64,000 nt of DNA from Bathymodiolus brooksi (lineage: Eukaryota > Mollusca > Bivalvia > Mytilida > Modiolidae), in NCBI GenBank assembly GCA_963680875.1, contig OY804584.1, forward strand, positions 91,448,031 to 91,512,030, written 5' to 3'. Below the pieces are notes generated by a model, which was not told the DNA's origin, did no database searches, and saw only the letters and a list, made by a program, of their open reading frames with translations. Numbering within the stretch: the stretch's first letter is position 1; every line of letters begins with the position of its first letter. Below, piece by piece: positions 23,693 through 35,024 of the stretch. Both the position numbers and the translations under genes were made by a program.

Positions 23693-24160
23693 TAGACAGA
23701 GACCACATTTAATTAACATATCAGTAACTCTCAACATCTAATTGAGACTATAGACAGAGACCACATTTAACTAACATATCAGTAACTCTCAACATCTAAT
23801 TGAGACTATAGGAAAACCTGTCTAAAATGAACCTCCTTGGGATCAACTTTTATGTTTGTAATAGACAGGTGTTCAAGGCTTGCAATATTCTTTAAGTTTA
23901 CCAGTACTTTACTATTAACAGAGGGTACTTTTTTCTTAAAATTGGAAAAAATTTCATGAATATCTTATGCAACACTTTTTGAAATGTGGAGGTACCAATT
24001 ACCATTTTAAGTGGGTAACTCTCAACATCTGATTGACACTTTCATATACCATATCTTTTTATCTACAGGAAAATCTGTCTAAAATGAACTTCCTTGGGAC
24101 CAACTTTTGTGTTTGTAATAGACAGGTGTTCACTTTATACAGGTTAATTTATCAAAGATG
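23693..24160. repeat. 58-bp duplication and two related TIR-like fragments
   Basis: 'gacagagaccacatttaa' to 'attgagactata' is duplicated (23693-23808). Next to it and again at about 24055-24160 lies 'aaaacctgtctaaaatgaac' ... 'gtaatagacaggtgttca', two copies of a MITE fragment related to the 1339-1524 family. Confidence 0.65.
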
Positions 24161-24606
24161 TCCTACATTAGAACAGTTTATACAGTATTCTGGTTTATTC
24201 AGGGTTTTGTTCAGGCATGCTCCACTGTATATCAAAACTCTTTTTCAATTTTCTTTCATAATCAGTTCTATATGGGTAAGACAAATTTTATTTTGTGATA
24301 TTTCTCGGACTCATCACATACTTAATTGCCTTGTACATTGAACTTCGAGGCCAATATATGTGCCTTTATCACTCGTTTGCAGTAAAATGTGAAAAAAATA
24401 ACAAGATACTGACGACAGACGATGAACAGGTAGATAATGGACAGACAGAGATGGCAATTCATACTAAAAACTATGGCAGTCTTTGACCAGTAGAGCTAAT
24501 ATTGTAGTTTATTTCAACAATATAGATCTATCATTAACTACAACTATGAACAGCTCCTTTGACAAAACTTCAACTCTAGAAACTGATGGAAATCTAAGGC
24601 TTAGCA

Positions 24607-24956
24607 GACATAAAATATAACCATGTTAAACTGGTTAATGAGATCCCAACCTTCTTGACATAAAACATAACCATGTTAAAATGGTTAATGAGATCCCAAC
24701 CTTCTTGACATAAAATATAACCATGTTAAACTGGTTAATGACATCCCAACCGTCTTGACATAAAATATAACCATGTTAAACTGGTTAATGACATCCCAAC
24801 CTTCTTAACATAAAATGTAACCATGTTAAAACGGTTAATGAGATCCTAACCTTCTTAACATAAAATGTAACCCTGTTAAAACAGTTAATGAGATCTTAAC
24901 CTTCTTAGCATAAAATGTAACCATGTTAAACTGGTTAATGAGATCCCAACTTTCTT
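24607..24956. repeat. 50-bp tandem repeat, 7 copies
   Basis: The unit 'gacataaaatataaccatgt'...'gagatcccaaccttctt' has exact 50-bp spacing, with more divergence toward the right end. The 'ggttaatgagatcccaacc' core is also in the dispersed repeat at 22.9 and 41.7 kb. Confidence 0.85.
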
Positions 24957-26658
24957 AACTTTTGTTTACCATAGATTCAGCTTCAAGTCAAATGACAGCA
25001 TTGTGAAATACATACATGCCAATCTATTTTTGCAAATTTTTTTCTTCAGATAAACATGGTACACATTTTCTCAGGTATACACAAAATATATATAATGCAC
25101 TTCATTACACAGTACAAACAAATCAATTAAATTTGTCCTATATCATATTTTGTTCCTTGTATTGATAAAGTTCACCCTGTCAAATATTCGGGAATAAATT
25201 TTGACACTTACCGGTATAAAGTACCACTAATTCCATCATCGGTGTTATAAATATGTATCGATTTCATATTCAACGTTAAATTCCTTAAATCCGTCAAACA
25301 AAAAAGTCTTGACTGATTAATTCAACTTTTACATTTTCCAACATGTATATTTTTTTAACAAAATATTTTAAAAAGTCCTGCTGTTTTTAAATAATTCACA
25401 AGAAAAACTTAAAATGAAAGAGGACAGAGTTAAATCCCACAAATCTATATCTTGAATATTGACAAATTATGCACATGGGTGACTGTGATTTTAACACCGG
25501 TAGGTAACAGGGTAAAATTTCAGTAAGTTCTGTGGAACAATAACGTCAAAATCAATGACAGTCACGGTGCTCAGTTATGTCCCTTTAATATAATCATATT
25601 TCTTAACATGGCTTAATGCCAGTATCATTAGATTTAAGTAATTTTATAGAGGTTCTATATATGTCGTTTCGCTACATTGTAAACTTTTTAAGTCATTTGT
25701 GAATTTAAAATTAAAATTATTTAAATTACTGGAAAAGTGCCATCACGTCTTTAAACGATTATATATCACACACAATTAAATCTCCTTATATATGGGACAT
25801 GATTTGGAAAATTTTAAGGAAATTTTCAACAATCCCTTATTTTTACAGAGATAGAAAATTTAATTTTGAAAACCCAGCATTTGTATCTGTTTAACCAAAT
25901 TATTTTCTAGGAGATACTGTATACATGTTAGGCAGACTAATCTTGTTGAGTAAATGTCTCCCACTATGTCATAAATCATCAATAATAATATACATGTATC
26001 CTCCTATCTTTAAACTGACCAAAGGTAAAAAATTAGGTCAGGGCAATATCATTTTAACAGTATTTGAAATTATACTTTAGGCACAAATGTGTAACATTAA
26101 AATTCTGCTTCAAGAACATCCTGAAATTAGCTCCCTTAACAACAAAATTAGTCAAAATGTGATAACCCTAACCTGGCTAATCATGTCTCAATAGTCATTG
26201 CTATTGCTACTTTAATTAGGTGAAATCCTAAAGATAATTTATGCTGTAACCTACTGTTTAAAGATAAAATAGGTCAAAATCAGGTAACAATCACCTACTT
26301 TAGCATGTTTCTCAACAAAGCACCCAAATTCTATTCAAAATGGAATGCCACAATAAAATTAGGGCCAAATTAGGTCATGGTCAAATCACAATGACCTAAA
26401 TTTAACATACATTTTTGTATATATATTTATATATATATATGTGTGTCAACTATGCTTTTAATAAAAAAGTAGACAGAACTTATATTATAGAAGAAATTAT
26501 GTATGTAGCAGCATTTTGGATCATTTCCTATGATTTACAAGGGGAATAACTCAGAAAATATAGAATAGGGTGGTGTACTTCCTCTTTGTAATATAACACA
26601 GAATTTTTTTGCTATTTTTTAATTTTAAGGAACAGAAACTGCAGAATGCCTGATGGAT
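24957..26658. other. No gene seen
   Basis: AT-rich, with a short (AT)n run at about 26415-26445. I recognise no exon, SINE or TIR pair. Confidence 0.45.
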
Positions 26659-27183
26659 CTAGTATACATGCTGACCAAACAAGTTCTGTCTTAGAAATCC
26701 ACATACCCAAGTTATGATATCACTTTCTTTACAAATATTACAGAGATAATACAAAAATGTTTTCCTGTACTTTGGAATGTTAATTTCCATTAAATTTTGA
26801 ATATACAAGGCTTGCAATAGGTTTAAGAATAGGAGGCACTTTTGAAATAATAGCGGCAGTCTGTACCAGAAACATTTTGACAAATTAGCCCAAGACATTT
26901 TAGAAGATTTCTTTTCTATTTGTTTAAGCAAATTTTTTGCTTTCTTTTTCACTTGCTCAAAAGAATTTGTACTAGACTGAGGCTTAGGACTAGTGGTTGT
27001 TGACACAGACTGTTGGGGGCTATTCACATAAAAAAAAATTGGCTCGGGCACACGAAAAAACACTAAAAGGTACAAAATCCTGCTATCTGATGCTAACGAA
27101 GGGTTGTTGAACTTAGTGTTCCTTAAACATGTTAAAGGCATACCGTCGCTCAAATTGATTTTTTTTTTATTAAAAGGTGCCAA
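26659..27183 (-). CDS. Unrecognised 174-codon ORF, doubtful gene
   Basis: The second-longest frame in the window after the 62-kb ORF. Residues ~54-75 are S/T/P/Q-rich (SPQQSVSTTTSPKPQSSTNS), followed by a lysine-rich predicted helix (about 77-95), then a leucine/phenylalanine/cysteine-rich tail containing 'CNICKESD'. I recognise no domain. The first ~16 codons lie inside the left TIR of the TTAA element at 27136-27775, so the start codon is transposon-derived or the real start is downstream or in another exon. It may be an exon fragment, an old transposon piece or chance; codon use looks AT-driven. Confidence 0.25.
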   Translation of the reverse strand: MAPFNKKKINLSDGMPLTCLRNTKFNNPSLASDSRILYLLVFFRVPEPIFFYVNSPQQSVSTTTSPKPQSSTNSFEQVKKKAKNLLKQIEKKSSKMSWANLSKCFWYRLPLLFQKCLLFLNLLQALYIQNLMEINIPKYRKTFLYYLCNICKESDIITWVCGFLRQNLFGQHVY

Positions 27184-27775
27184 TATTCAATGTTCTATAC
27201 TAATAAAATGTTCTGAACAAGAAGCCAGGTTTAAAAAATATGCTATAATGTCATAATTCGTGAAAAGAATTTGAATATCACCCAGCGTTTTCTCCTGAAA
27301 AAAAAAGGAATAATATAAAAAACGACGATGCTATTCTACTGTCAAAATACGATTCGGCCGTAAAAAAATACTAAATTATGCTTACCGTATACATGTTGAA
27401 AAATGGAGTAGGTCGGTATAACACTTCTTTTTTTTTTTTACACGAAATCCTCATATTTGTGTCGTTTTCGTGTAGAATCCGTCAATATTTTTGTTTGTGC
27501 CATACATGTGCTTTTCCTTCCGCAAACAATTTTGCACATGCGCAAACGCTTTACCGAATAGGTTCACTTTGCAGGTCACGGAATATATGAATATTGTACG
27601 GTCAACATTGAATTCTTTAATGGATACAAGAAAATCAAAAAGCGACGTATTTCTTTCGTTCTAGGCTATTTACGTATGATATAATAAAAAATTTCAACTG
27701 CAATTAGTATAAAACATCGAATATTGGCAACTTTTAATATAAACAAAAAAAATAAATTTGAGCGACTGTATGCCT
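27136..27775. mobile_element. TTAA-flanked TIR element (piggyBac-like MITE)
   Basis: Left TTAA at 27132-27135 then AGGCATACCGTCGCTCAAAT. The right end read on the minus strand is AGGCATACAGTCGCTCAAAT, with TTAA at 27776-27779. The inverted similarity extends ~70 bp through 'aaaggtgccaatattc'. TTAA target duplication is the hallmark of piggyBac. 640 bp, no transposase. Confidence 0.75.
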
Positions 27776-27890
27776 TTAAAGGGTGTCTAAATATAGAAAA
27801 CTAATTTACCATGTCGCTGGACCATGAGAAATAGACAAAAATCACATGACACAATCAATACTATATGCTAATAACTTTGAAGTGACAAGA

Positions 27891-28061
27891 TACAGTCAAA
27901 CCTGCCCATGCTGTCACCTCTATTAAGCAGTCACCTGTATTAAAAGGTCACATTTTTCTTGTCCTGTCATAGAAAATTTAATGTGAATTGAATCTCTTTT
28001 AAGAGGTCACCTATCTTATAAGACCACTTTTTCTTTGTTCCAAAGGTGACCTCTTACTGTA
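27891..28061. mobile_element. CAGTCAAACCTG MITE, right end eroded
   Basis: TA-CAGTCAAACCTGCCCATG on the left. The right end has decayed to 'gacctcttactgta'. Several 'aggtcac' blocks inside are in inverted pairs. Confidence 0.65.
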
Positions 28062-28837
28062 CTACATTTTTTGCAGATATCATATTGATCACTATATAAT
28101 TGTTACTAAATGGTTCTAATCAGAAAACAACACTGTTAAAATAATATGTTCCACGTTACTGGATCATGAAATTTAACATGAAGTCGACTACATGTCACAA
28201 ATGAATATGAGATGGGAACGTATATAACAATAAATCGATAATCAGTTCTAGTTTTTGTCCAAGCAAAAGAGGAAGTCATATATACAACAATGTTATTTAA
28301 TTTCCAATAATACACCAATAATTCGGCCAGCTGAAGAAATATTATTGATGCTGGCCGAAATGTTTGTTTATTTATCGGAATTAATGAACATTAATATATA
28401 TCAATATATTTTATCTGCAAAGTGTTAAATAAAGTACAATATAATCTAAGTTAAAAATTGACTAAAATATCAACAAAAGTCATAATATTATAATAATATT
28501 TTCAAAGAAGTTGTTAGACCATAAAAATGCATCAAAAGTCATGAATTCATATAAGAAGACAACACAATGCTTCAATATACCATATGTTATTGATCAGTTA
28601 CAGGTGGTTTTAAAAGAAAAAGAATGTCATATTAGAGTGGCTGTTCTGGCTATGATTGTATGGCTGTTTTGCTTTGCACCCATGGTCATATATTATACTC
28701 ATATAATGTTCAAGTAGTAGCTTTGCACTTGAAAAACATCCAATTAGAATGTTATATCCATTACATACAGAATTCTGATTAGACAATTGTGGAGTATGAA
28801 TTACGAAACTCTTACTTAAAATGATTTATGACCATGA
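28062..28837. other. No gene seen
   Basis: The 68-codon plus frame at 28511-28717 and the 60-codon minus frame at 28136-28318 show no recognisable domain. Confidence 0.4.
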
Positions 28838-29005
28838 GGACTGGTGTACTCGATACCACTTTATGTGATAAATTTCGTTAGGTTATTTGCGGGAGGTCAA
28901 TGGTTTTATGGTGATTCTCCAGTTTCCCCCAACAATAAAACTGACCACCACAATATAACTGAAATATTATTGACAGTGGGGGGTAAACACCAACAACCCA
29001 TCAAC
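28838..29005 (+). repeat. SINE family A, sense, 5'-truncated
   Basis: 'ggtgtactcgataccacttt' to 'actgaaatattattgacagt', then a degraded tail. The tRNA-like head is missing. Confidence 0.7.
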
Positions 29006-29013
29006 ATAATTAG

Positions 29014-29215
29014 AGTTAAGTCTCTTTTTATGAGGCGACACCCCCACCAATCCCCCCCCCCTTTTCTGCAATAAGAAAGTGGCCTTACAAGAGAGGTTGC
29101 CTCTCTAGAAGGGGATAATTCAGTAGTACTTTACTATATCAGTGCATCTGAAATCTGGCCTGATAAGAGGGGTGGCCTTTGGTGGGAGTGGCCTTATTAA
29201 GAGGGGGATTACAGT
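29014..29215 (-). mobile_element. MITE of the 'cctcttatgaggccactccc' family
   Basis: The plus strand ends 'gtggccttattaagaggggg' and begins with the related inverted 'ctctttttatgaggc'. The internal 'cagtgcatctgaaatctggcc' is shared, inverted, with the copies at 33387 and 36958. Confidence 0.6.
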
Positions 29216-29328
29216 CGAAAACTGTTGCGGCTCACAGAAAAGTAGCATCCACGATTCATTTTCAATGAAAGTCGTAGGTTAGTCAAAAATTAGAGACAGG
29301 TCAATCTGATGTATATATGTATTGTGTA

Positions 29329-29816
29329 CAGCATATGGACAAAAGTGATTCCGTTTCCGCCATCTTCCCTATATATTTCATATAAAACCATTTATTTTCA
29401 TAACATTCTCATGAAGTCATTCCTTATCAGATTTTCATGAAATTTTTAGCATTAAATACAGAAATAAATATAATTTCTTCTTCGTATATTTTGCAAATAA
29501 TTTTATTTCTACTTTCTCTTAAGCATTGATTTAAAAACAAAGTTTAATTTTTTCACCAAATCTTACTATATAATCATATAAATTGTGACGTCAAGAATTT
29601 ACATTTGTGTTTAAATCATAAATGCTTGCAAATAAAAGTTCGAAAAAATTACATGAAGATATTAAGATAAACTCTAATTAATTCTGTTTTTAAAGGTGAA
29701 AATTTCATGAAAATCGGCTATGGAATGACTTCATGAGAATGTTATGAAAATAAGTGGTTTCATATGAAATATATAGGGAAGATGGCAGAAACAGAATCAC
29801 TTTTGTCCACATGCTG
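29329..29816. mobile_element. TIR element with ~118-bp TIRs, TA ends
   Basis: TA-CAGCATATGGACAAAAGTGA at the left; the right end read on the minus strand is TA-CAGCATGTGGACAAAAGTGA. The similarity continues for ~118 bp on each side, including 'catcttccctatatatttca' and 'aacattctcatgaagtcatt'. 488 bp with no ORF. It shares terminal sequence with the older element at 9997-11157. Confidence 0.85.
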
Positions 29817-29818
29817 TA

Positions 29819-30187
29819 TTCCACTGATTACACCTCTTTACTTTTGCTGATATTACGATTACTTTGGTTATAGAAATACAAAAAAAGACAGATTTTATTG
29901 CCCAATCAGACTTTCAAAATTTGGCAGAAAAAAAAGCCATTTGTTCAGTTGACATGTAGAAATATTATTATGTACGAAAATATGGAGTAATAAAAGAAAA
30001 GAAAAATAACACAGTAAGCATTTAAATAGAAGATTAAATTATAATAATTGATTTACATTAAATGTGGGACAATGCACATATATATAGAACACGGTTAGAA
30101 CCTGCATGTACATGTACACATGTGTAATACATTAATAACTAAAATCAGCATTAAAGATATTCGACATTAATAGATACACACAATGAG
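29819..30187. other. No gene seen
   Basis: AT-rich spacer between a TIR element and a SINE. Confidence 0.4.
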
Positions 30188-30447
30188 TTTGTTTGTTTGT
30201 TTCGTGGTGTTTAATGCCACTTTCAACAATATTTCAGTTATATCGTGGCGGTCAGTTTTATTGGTGGAGGAAACCGGAGGACCCGGAGAAAACCACTGAC
30301 CTGGCGCAAGTCACTGACAAACTTTATCACATAATGTTGTACACCTCACCCTGATCGATTCGAACTCACAACATCAGTGGTGATAGGCACTGATTGCATA
30401 GGTAGTTGTAAATCAAACTACCATACGATCACGGCCATGGCGGCCCC
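30188..30447 (-). repeat. SINE family A, full-length reference copy
   Basis: Read on the minus strand it starts 'ggggccgccatggccgtgat', followed by an A-box-like 'tatggtagtttga', 'caatcagtgcctatcaccac' and a B-box-like 'gagttcgaatc' (plus-strand 30357-30367). Then come 'gataaagtttgtcagtgact', 'ttttctccgggt', 'ggtttcctccaccaataaaa', 'atatt gttgaaagtggcatt' and a (CAAA)n tail. A pol III promoter in the head and a short tandem tail identify a tRNA-derived SINE of ~260 bp. It resembles the conserved-core SINEs reported from molluscs; I cannot assign a named family. Confidence 0.85.
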
Positions 30448-31057
30448 TTTGTAGACATTAATACATACACACAATGAGTTGAGGTGAGAGGTGATTGGTT
30501 TTTTTTGCTGAAATTTGACGATCATTGTTTAAATTTAAATTTTCTTTTTATAAGAAGAAGAAAGGTAGCCATTAAAGTTCATTTCTGTGATAAAGAGTTA
30601 GATATCAAATCAATTGTGCATGACACTAAATAACCTTCATCTGGTATGCTCAAAATAAAAAAAATGAGAAGCCAAATACATCTAAAAGTATTTGAGAGCA
30701 AGAACCAAATGGCTTACATTTTTAAAACATTGTAAAGTTTTTTTGTTTTTTTTTATTAATCCCCCTCCCCCACCAAAAAAAAACCTAATCTGTTGTGATA
30801 AACTGAAAATAACACTAATTTATAGTAAGAATTAAATGTACCAGTTCTTAAGGGCAGTTTTTTTCCCTGAAGGTTTTTGTTCTATTTTGTGAAAGTGTAA
30901 TGACATGTTAATTCCAAAGAAAAACAGTGAAATTAGAAAAAAGATTTTGTTATTATAACATTTGTATGGCCATTCTTTACCAAGAGGCAATGTTCTATTT
31001 TACTGTTCCCCCAAAAAAATATTGCTTTGATAATTTCATCAGCCATTGAGCCACAAA
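30448..31057. other. No gene seen
   Basis: AT-rich with T- and A-runs, including a poly-A patch at about 30774-30783. Confidence 0.4.
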
Positions 31058-31320
31058 TAGTGATACATGGATTTTTAATGCTGTACATTCAACAATATTT
31101 AAGTTATAACATGTCGGTCAGATTTATAAGTGTAAGTACACGGGTAACCACCGACAAGTCACTGACACAACTTTATTACATAAAGTTCTACCGGCCTCTT
31201 GTATAACTTGCTACAGGAGGAAATCAAATTAAATTAACGGCTTCAGTGGTTGAGATAAACAATTGTCTAGGTAGATGATGTCAATTCAGCTACCATAAGA
31301 TCATAGCTACCAAACCACAA
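31058..31320 (-). repeat. SINE family A, old diverged full-length copy
   Basis: Blocks are in the right order but heavily mutated: 'attcaacaatatttaagtta', 'caagtcactgac', 'gctaccataagatcatag'. Confidence 0.65.
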
Positions 31321-31349
31321 GAGCCTCTTATATAAAAATTATATATAAC

Positions 31350-31555
31350 TTTCTATGACTCCCAGAGCCCAATTTTTGCAAACTATCACTTTTTACTACC
31401 CCCAGAGCACGTTATTTGAAAACTATCACTTTTTACTACCCCCAGACCCCATTATCTGAAAACCACATTTTTCTTTCACGACCCCAAGAGCCCATTATTT
31501 GAAAACATGTTTTTATAGCTCATAGAGTCCATTATTTGAAAAGTATCACTTTTTA
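31350..31555. repeat. ~44-bp tandem repeat, about 5 copies
   Basis: Units contain 'cccagagcccattatttgaa' and 'aactatcactttttactacc', with clear decay in the fourth and fifth units. Confidence 0.75.
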
Positions 31556-31965
31556 ATGTATCCACTACAAACAAAGTTGTAGATACAACATTTTCACTAA
31601 CAATTACATACTTGCACTTAAAAGTCCAACAAACCATCTATAATCTTAAAGCTTCCAAATCAGATTATATTGGCAGAACAAAAAATAATACTCTGACACT
31701 GTTTTTATATTAAAGATGTAAATGTATATACTTTTAAAATCAAAATATTGACATTGGATAAAGTGATTTAAAAGTTTATCACGAAATATCGAAAGTTAAC
31801 AGATAAGTCAATAAGGTCACATGAAAAGGTAATTTTTTACCTGTCAATTTCGTTGCTACATGAATCTGAAAGAATCTCAATATTGTTACCAAATGTATCC
31901 ATTTACAGGTAAATGTTGTATTCTACAGTAATCCCCCTCTTATGAGGCCCCTCCCACCAAAGCTA
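31556..31965. other. No gene; ends in a MITE fragment
   Basis: Nothing recognised until about 31926, where 'acagtaatccccctcttatg' and 'cctcccaccaaag' mark the 5' end of the family seen at 33387. Confidence 0.5.
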
Positions 31966-31987
31966 CCCCAGTTTTGGGGGGAGGTGG

Positions 31988-32095
31988 GTAATGGTGTTTA
32001 ATGCCACTTTCAACAATATTTCAGTTATATCGTGGCGGTCAGTTCATTGGTGGAGGAGTACCTGGAGAAAACCACTGACCTGTCACATGTCACTG
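31988..32095 (-). repeat. SINE family A, 3' half
   Basis: 'atggtgtttaatgccacttt' to 'ctgacctgtcacatgtcact'; the head side is missing. Confidence 0.7.
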
Positions 32096-32096
32096 T

Positions 32097-32760
32097 GCAG
32101 TATCCTATTTTCTATGCAAATCAATGATTTAACAAGGGTTTAACAAAGGCATGCACAACATTTCATATCTGATTTTGAATAAATTTTAGGTTTTAGCAAA
32201 TTTCGGTTTAATGCATTTGCACTCCTTAGACCACTCTACATATAAGGCTTACTCAATTAGGGTTAGGGTTATCGTGTTTAACGCCACTTTCAACAATATT
32301 TCAGTTATATCATGGCGGTCAGTTTTATTGGTGGAGGAAACTGGAGTACCCGGAGAAAACCACCGACCTGCTGCAAGTCACTGACAAACTTTATCATATA
32401 ATGTTGCATCAAGTACACCTTGCCATGAACAGGGTTCAAACTAACAACTTTAGTGGTGATAGGCATTGATTGCACAGGTAGTTGTAAATCCAACTACCAT
32501 AAGATCACGACCACAATGATCAGTTTTGTTGCAGTATCCTATTCTCTATGCAAAAAGAAGATTTGTACTTTTACATGAACTGATGTATTAAAAGTAAATA
32601 ATTGAACAATCACTTTTTGATTTTTGTGTTGTTCTGAAGGATTTAACAAAGGCATGCACAACATTTCATATCTGATTTTGAATTAATTATAGGTTTTAGC
32701 AAATTTCACTTTAATGTATTTGCACTCCTTAAACCACTCTACATTTCAGACTTGTTCATT
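32097..32760. repeat. Segmental tandem duplication, second copy split
   Basis: 'gcagtatcctatt', then 'aacaaaggcatgcacaacat' through 'cttaaaccactctacat', occurs at 32097-32242 and again at about 32530-32747. A SINE precedes each copy, suggesting duplication of a SINE-plus-flank unit. Confidence 0.7.
32261..32513 (-). repeat. SINE family A, near full length
   Basis: From 'gggttatcgtgtttaacgcc' to 'aactaccataagatcacgac'. All blocks are present. Confidence 0.8.
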
Positions 32761-33386
32761 TACAAAGTTTTCTAACAGTAGACTACCATGTATTATGTTA
32801 CTTACTTAAATAAATATATAGTTTTTCCCTAATGCGTCTGCTTTGTGCTTTCTAAAGAATAATTGATAATGATTACGTAATTATAGTCTCCCCTTATCAA
32901 TAAATGACAATGAAATATCTTTCTATGGAAGAAAGCCCATAGGATACTACAGAGTTGTGTAAAACTGTCTTCCATTGGTAAATAAATATTCAATGAAATG
33001 TACAAATTGTTTGACGTCAACAGTTGTTGTAAACATCATGAATGATTTGACGTCACAATGGAAATCATTTTAAAGAATGGCAATATCACCTTCAATCCAT
33101 AGGGTGTGTGGAGTTTTACAATTGTATTTCATGGAAGAAATATGTTTTTAAATTTGGAACAAAATTGAAGATCAGGGTAGGATATCTTCTACATGTGTGA
33201 GAAATTATAGGTCTTTTATCCTCGTTCTGCTGCACTCTATTCAAGAAATGGCAGAATTTCTCACTTTCTTGGAAGATATCCCTGATCTTGTGTAAGAACC
33301 TAACAATCAACATCACATATAAAGCAAATATTTTGACAACTGAAGAGAATTAATCTCATTTTTCTACATATGTATATACATTTATA
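32761..33386. other. No gene seen
   Basis: Minus frames of 63 and 66 codons (32829-33316) have no recognisable domain. Confidence 0.4.
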
Positions 33387-33674
33387 TACAGTACCCTCCA
33401 CCCCCTCTTACAGGCTTAAGGCCACTCCCACCAAAGGCCACTTCCTCCACCCCCTCTTACAGGCTTAAGGTCACTCCCACCAAAGGCCACTTCCTCCACC
33501 CCCTCTTACAGGCTTAAGGCCACTCCCACCAATGGCCACTTCTTTCTTTTATAAGACCAGATTTCAGATGCACTGAGATAGTAATTAAATACTACTACTC
33601 AAGAGAAGCCACCCACTTATAAAGGCACATTTCCATTGCAAATGAGGTAGCCTTACAAGAGGAAGACAGCTGTA
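33387..33674. mobile_element. MITE with internal ~57-bp triplication, TA ends
   Basis: TA-CAGTACC on the left, CTG-TA on the right. Three near-identical copies of 'accccctcttacaggcttaa' + 'ggccactcccaccaaaggcc' lie at the left (33395-33540). The core 'ccagatttcagatgcactga' matches the copies at 29.1 and 37.0 kb. Confidence 0.7.
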
Positions 33675-33779
33675 CATATTGGATTTGGCAATGGGTGCTA
33701 CATAGTTCGTAATTATGGTAAGTGAATCAGTGCTACAGTGTACTAATGGTGTGGGTTTAACTTTAAATCCTGCTGAATG

Positions 33780-33959
33780 AAGAATAAAAATACGAACAAA
33801 ATTGTCAGCTAAATATTTAACTCTAACGTAGTTGCGTCAAAGAATAAAAATACGAACAAAATTGTCAGCTAAATATTTAACTCTAACGTAGTTGCGTCAA
33901 AGAATAAAAATACGAACAAAATTGTCAGCTAAATATTTAACTCTAATGTATGGTAGTTG
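33780..33959. repeat. 60-bp tandem repeat, 3 copies
   Basis: The unit 'agaataaaaatacgaacaaa'...'ctctaacgtagttgcgtca' is repeated at exact 60-bp spacing, the first two copies identical over most of the unit. Confidence 0.85.
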
Positions 33960-34047
33960 GGTCGAAGGCATGGAATCATAAATTTTAGTGTTGATATGGA
34001 CGGATTGCAAAGCCAAAGGCAGATGTAAAACAAACAACCATATGATA

Positions 34048-34467
34048 GCATCCATGAGAGACCCTTGACTAAACTCTGCTTAGCATCCATGAGAGACCCT
34101 TGACTAAACTCTGCTTAGCATCCATGAGAGACCCTTGACTAAACTCTGCTTAGCATCCATGAGAGACCCTTGACTAAACTCTGCTTAGCATCCATGAGAG
34201 ACCCTTGACTAAACTCTGCTTAGCATCCATGAGAGACCCTTGACTAAACTCTGCTTAGCATCCATGAGAGACCCTTGACTAAACTCTGCTTAGCATCCAT
34301 GAGAGACCCTTGACTAAACTCTGCTTAGCATCCATGAGAGACCCTTGACTAAACTCTGCTTAGCATCCATGAGAGACCCTTGACTAAACTCTGCTTAGCA
34401 TCCATGAGAGACCCTTGACTAAACTCTGCTTAGCATCCATGAGAGACCCTTGACTAAACTCTGCTTA
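34048..34467. repeat. 35-bp satellite, 12 identical copies
   Basis: The unit begins 'gcatccatgagagacccttg' and ends 'actaaactctgctta'. Twelve copies fill exactly 420 bp and I see no mismatch between them. Sequence identity points to very recent expansion or continuing homogenisation. Confidence 0.95.
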
Positions 34468-34819
34468 GACTGCTAGTAAAAATGTATAATTTTTTTTCAA
34501 AAATATGTTTTATTTGAATTCTCATGCAGCCAGGTGTTAAGAATCCTACAAATCAAAATCCTTGAAGAGTTCACCAAATAAAAAGGAGAAATGAGTATTC
34601 ATGGGACATAACTCTGACGAGAGATCGACAAAAATCAAACTTATTCTGTATTCTGTCCGCAGTCAAATGAGAAATGACAGAATTCAAAGAAAACTCAAGA
34701 TTTCATCCAAAAAAAGCTAGAGATAAATTTCGGTATTTTTCAGAAATTTCTAAAACTCTAAAATTTACATAATTATAATATCTACTGCAGATAAGCATCA
34801 GTTATTATCGTAATCATGA
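34468..34819. other. No gene seen
   Basis: AT-rich spacer between the 35-bp satellite and a SINE. Confidence 0.4.
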
Positions 34820-35024
34820 TCCACAACTAAGATTGTGAGTTCGAACCCTGATCATGGCGAGGGGTACTCGATACAGCATTTTGCAATAAAGTTTGTCAAT
34901 AACTTTGTCAGGTCTGCGATTTTCTCCAAAGACTCCGGTATCCTCCACCAATAAAACTGACCACCACGATATCACTGAAATATTGTTGAAAGTGGCATTA
35001 AACACCATAAACCAAACCTAACCA
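34820..35024 (+). repeat. SINE family A, sense, head-truncated
   Basis: Begins at the B box (ttgtgagttcgaaccctgat), runs through 'ctccaccaataaaactgacc' to 'cattaaacaccataaaccaa'. Confidence 0.8.

Noticed and set aside
30188..30447. tRNA gene in the SINE heads
   Set aside because: A- and B-box-like motifs are present, but no cloverleaf with paired acceptor stem could be drawn and the sequence continues into the SINE body.
34048..34467. 35-bp regular repeats resembling a CRISPR array
   Set aside because: The units are contiguous with no spacers, and the surroundings are animal nuclear DNA.
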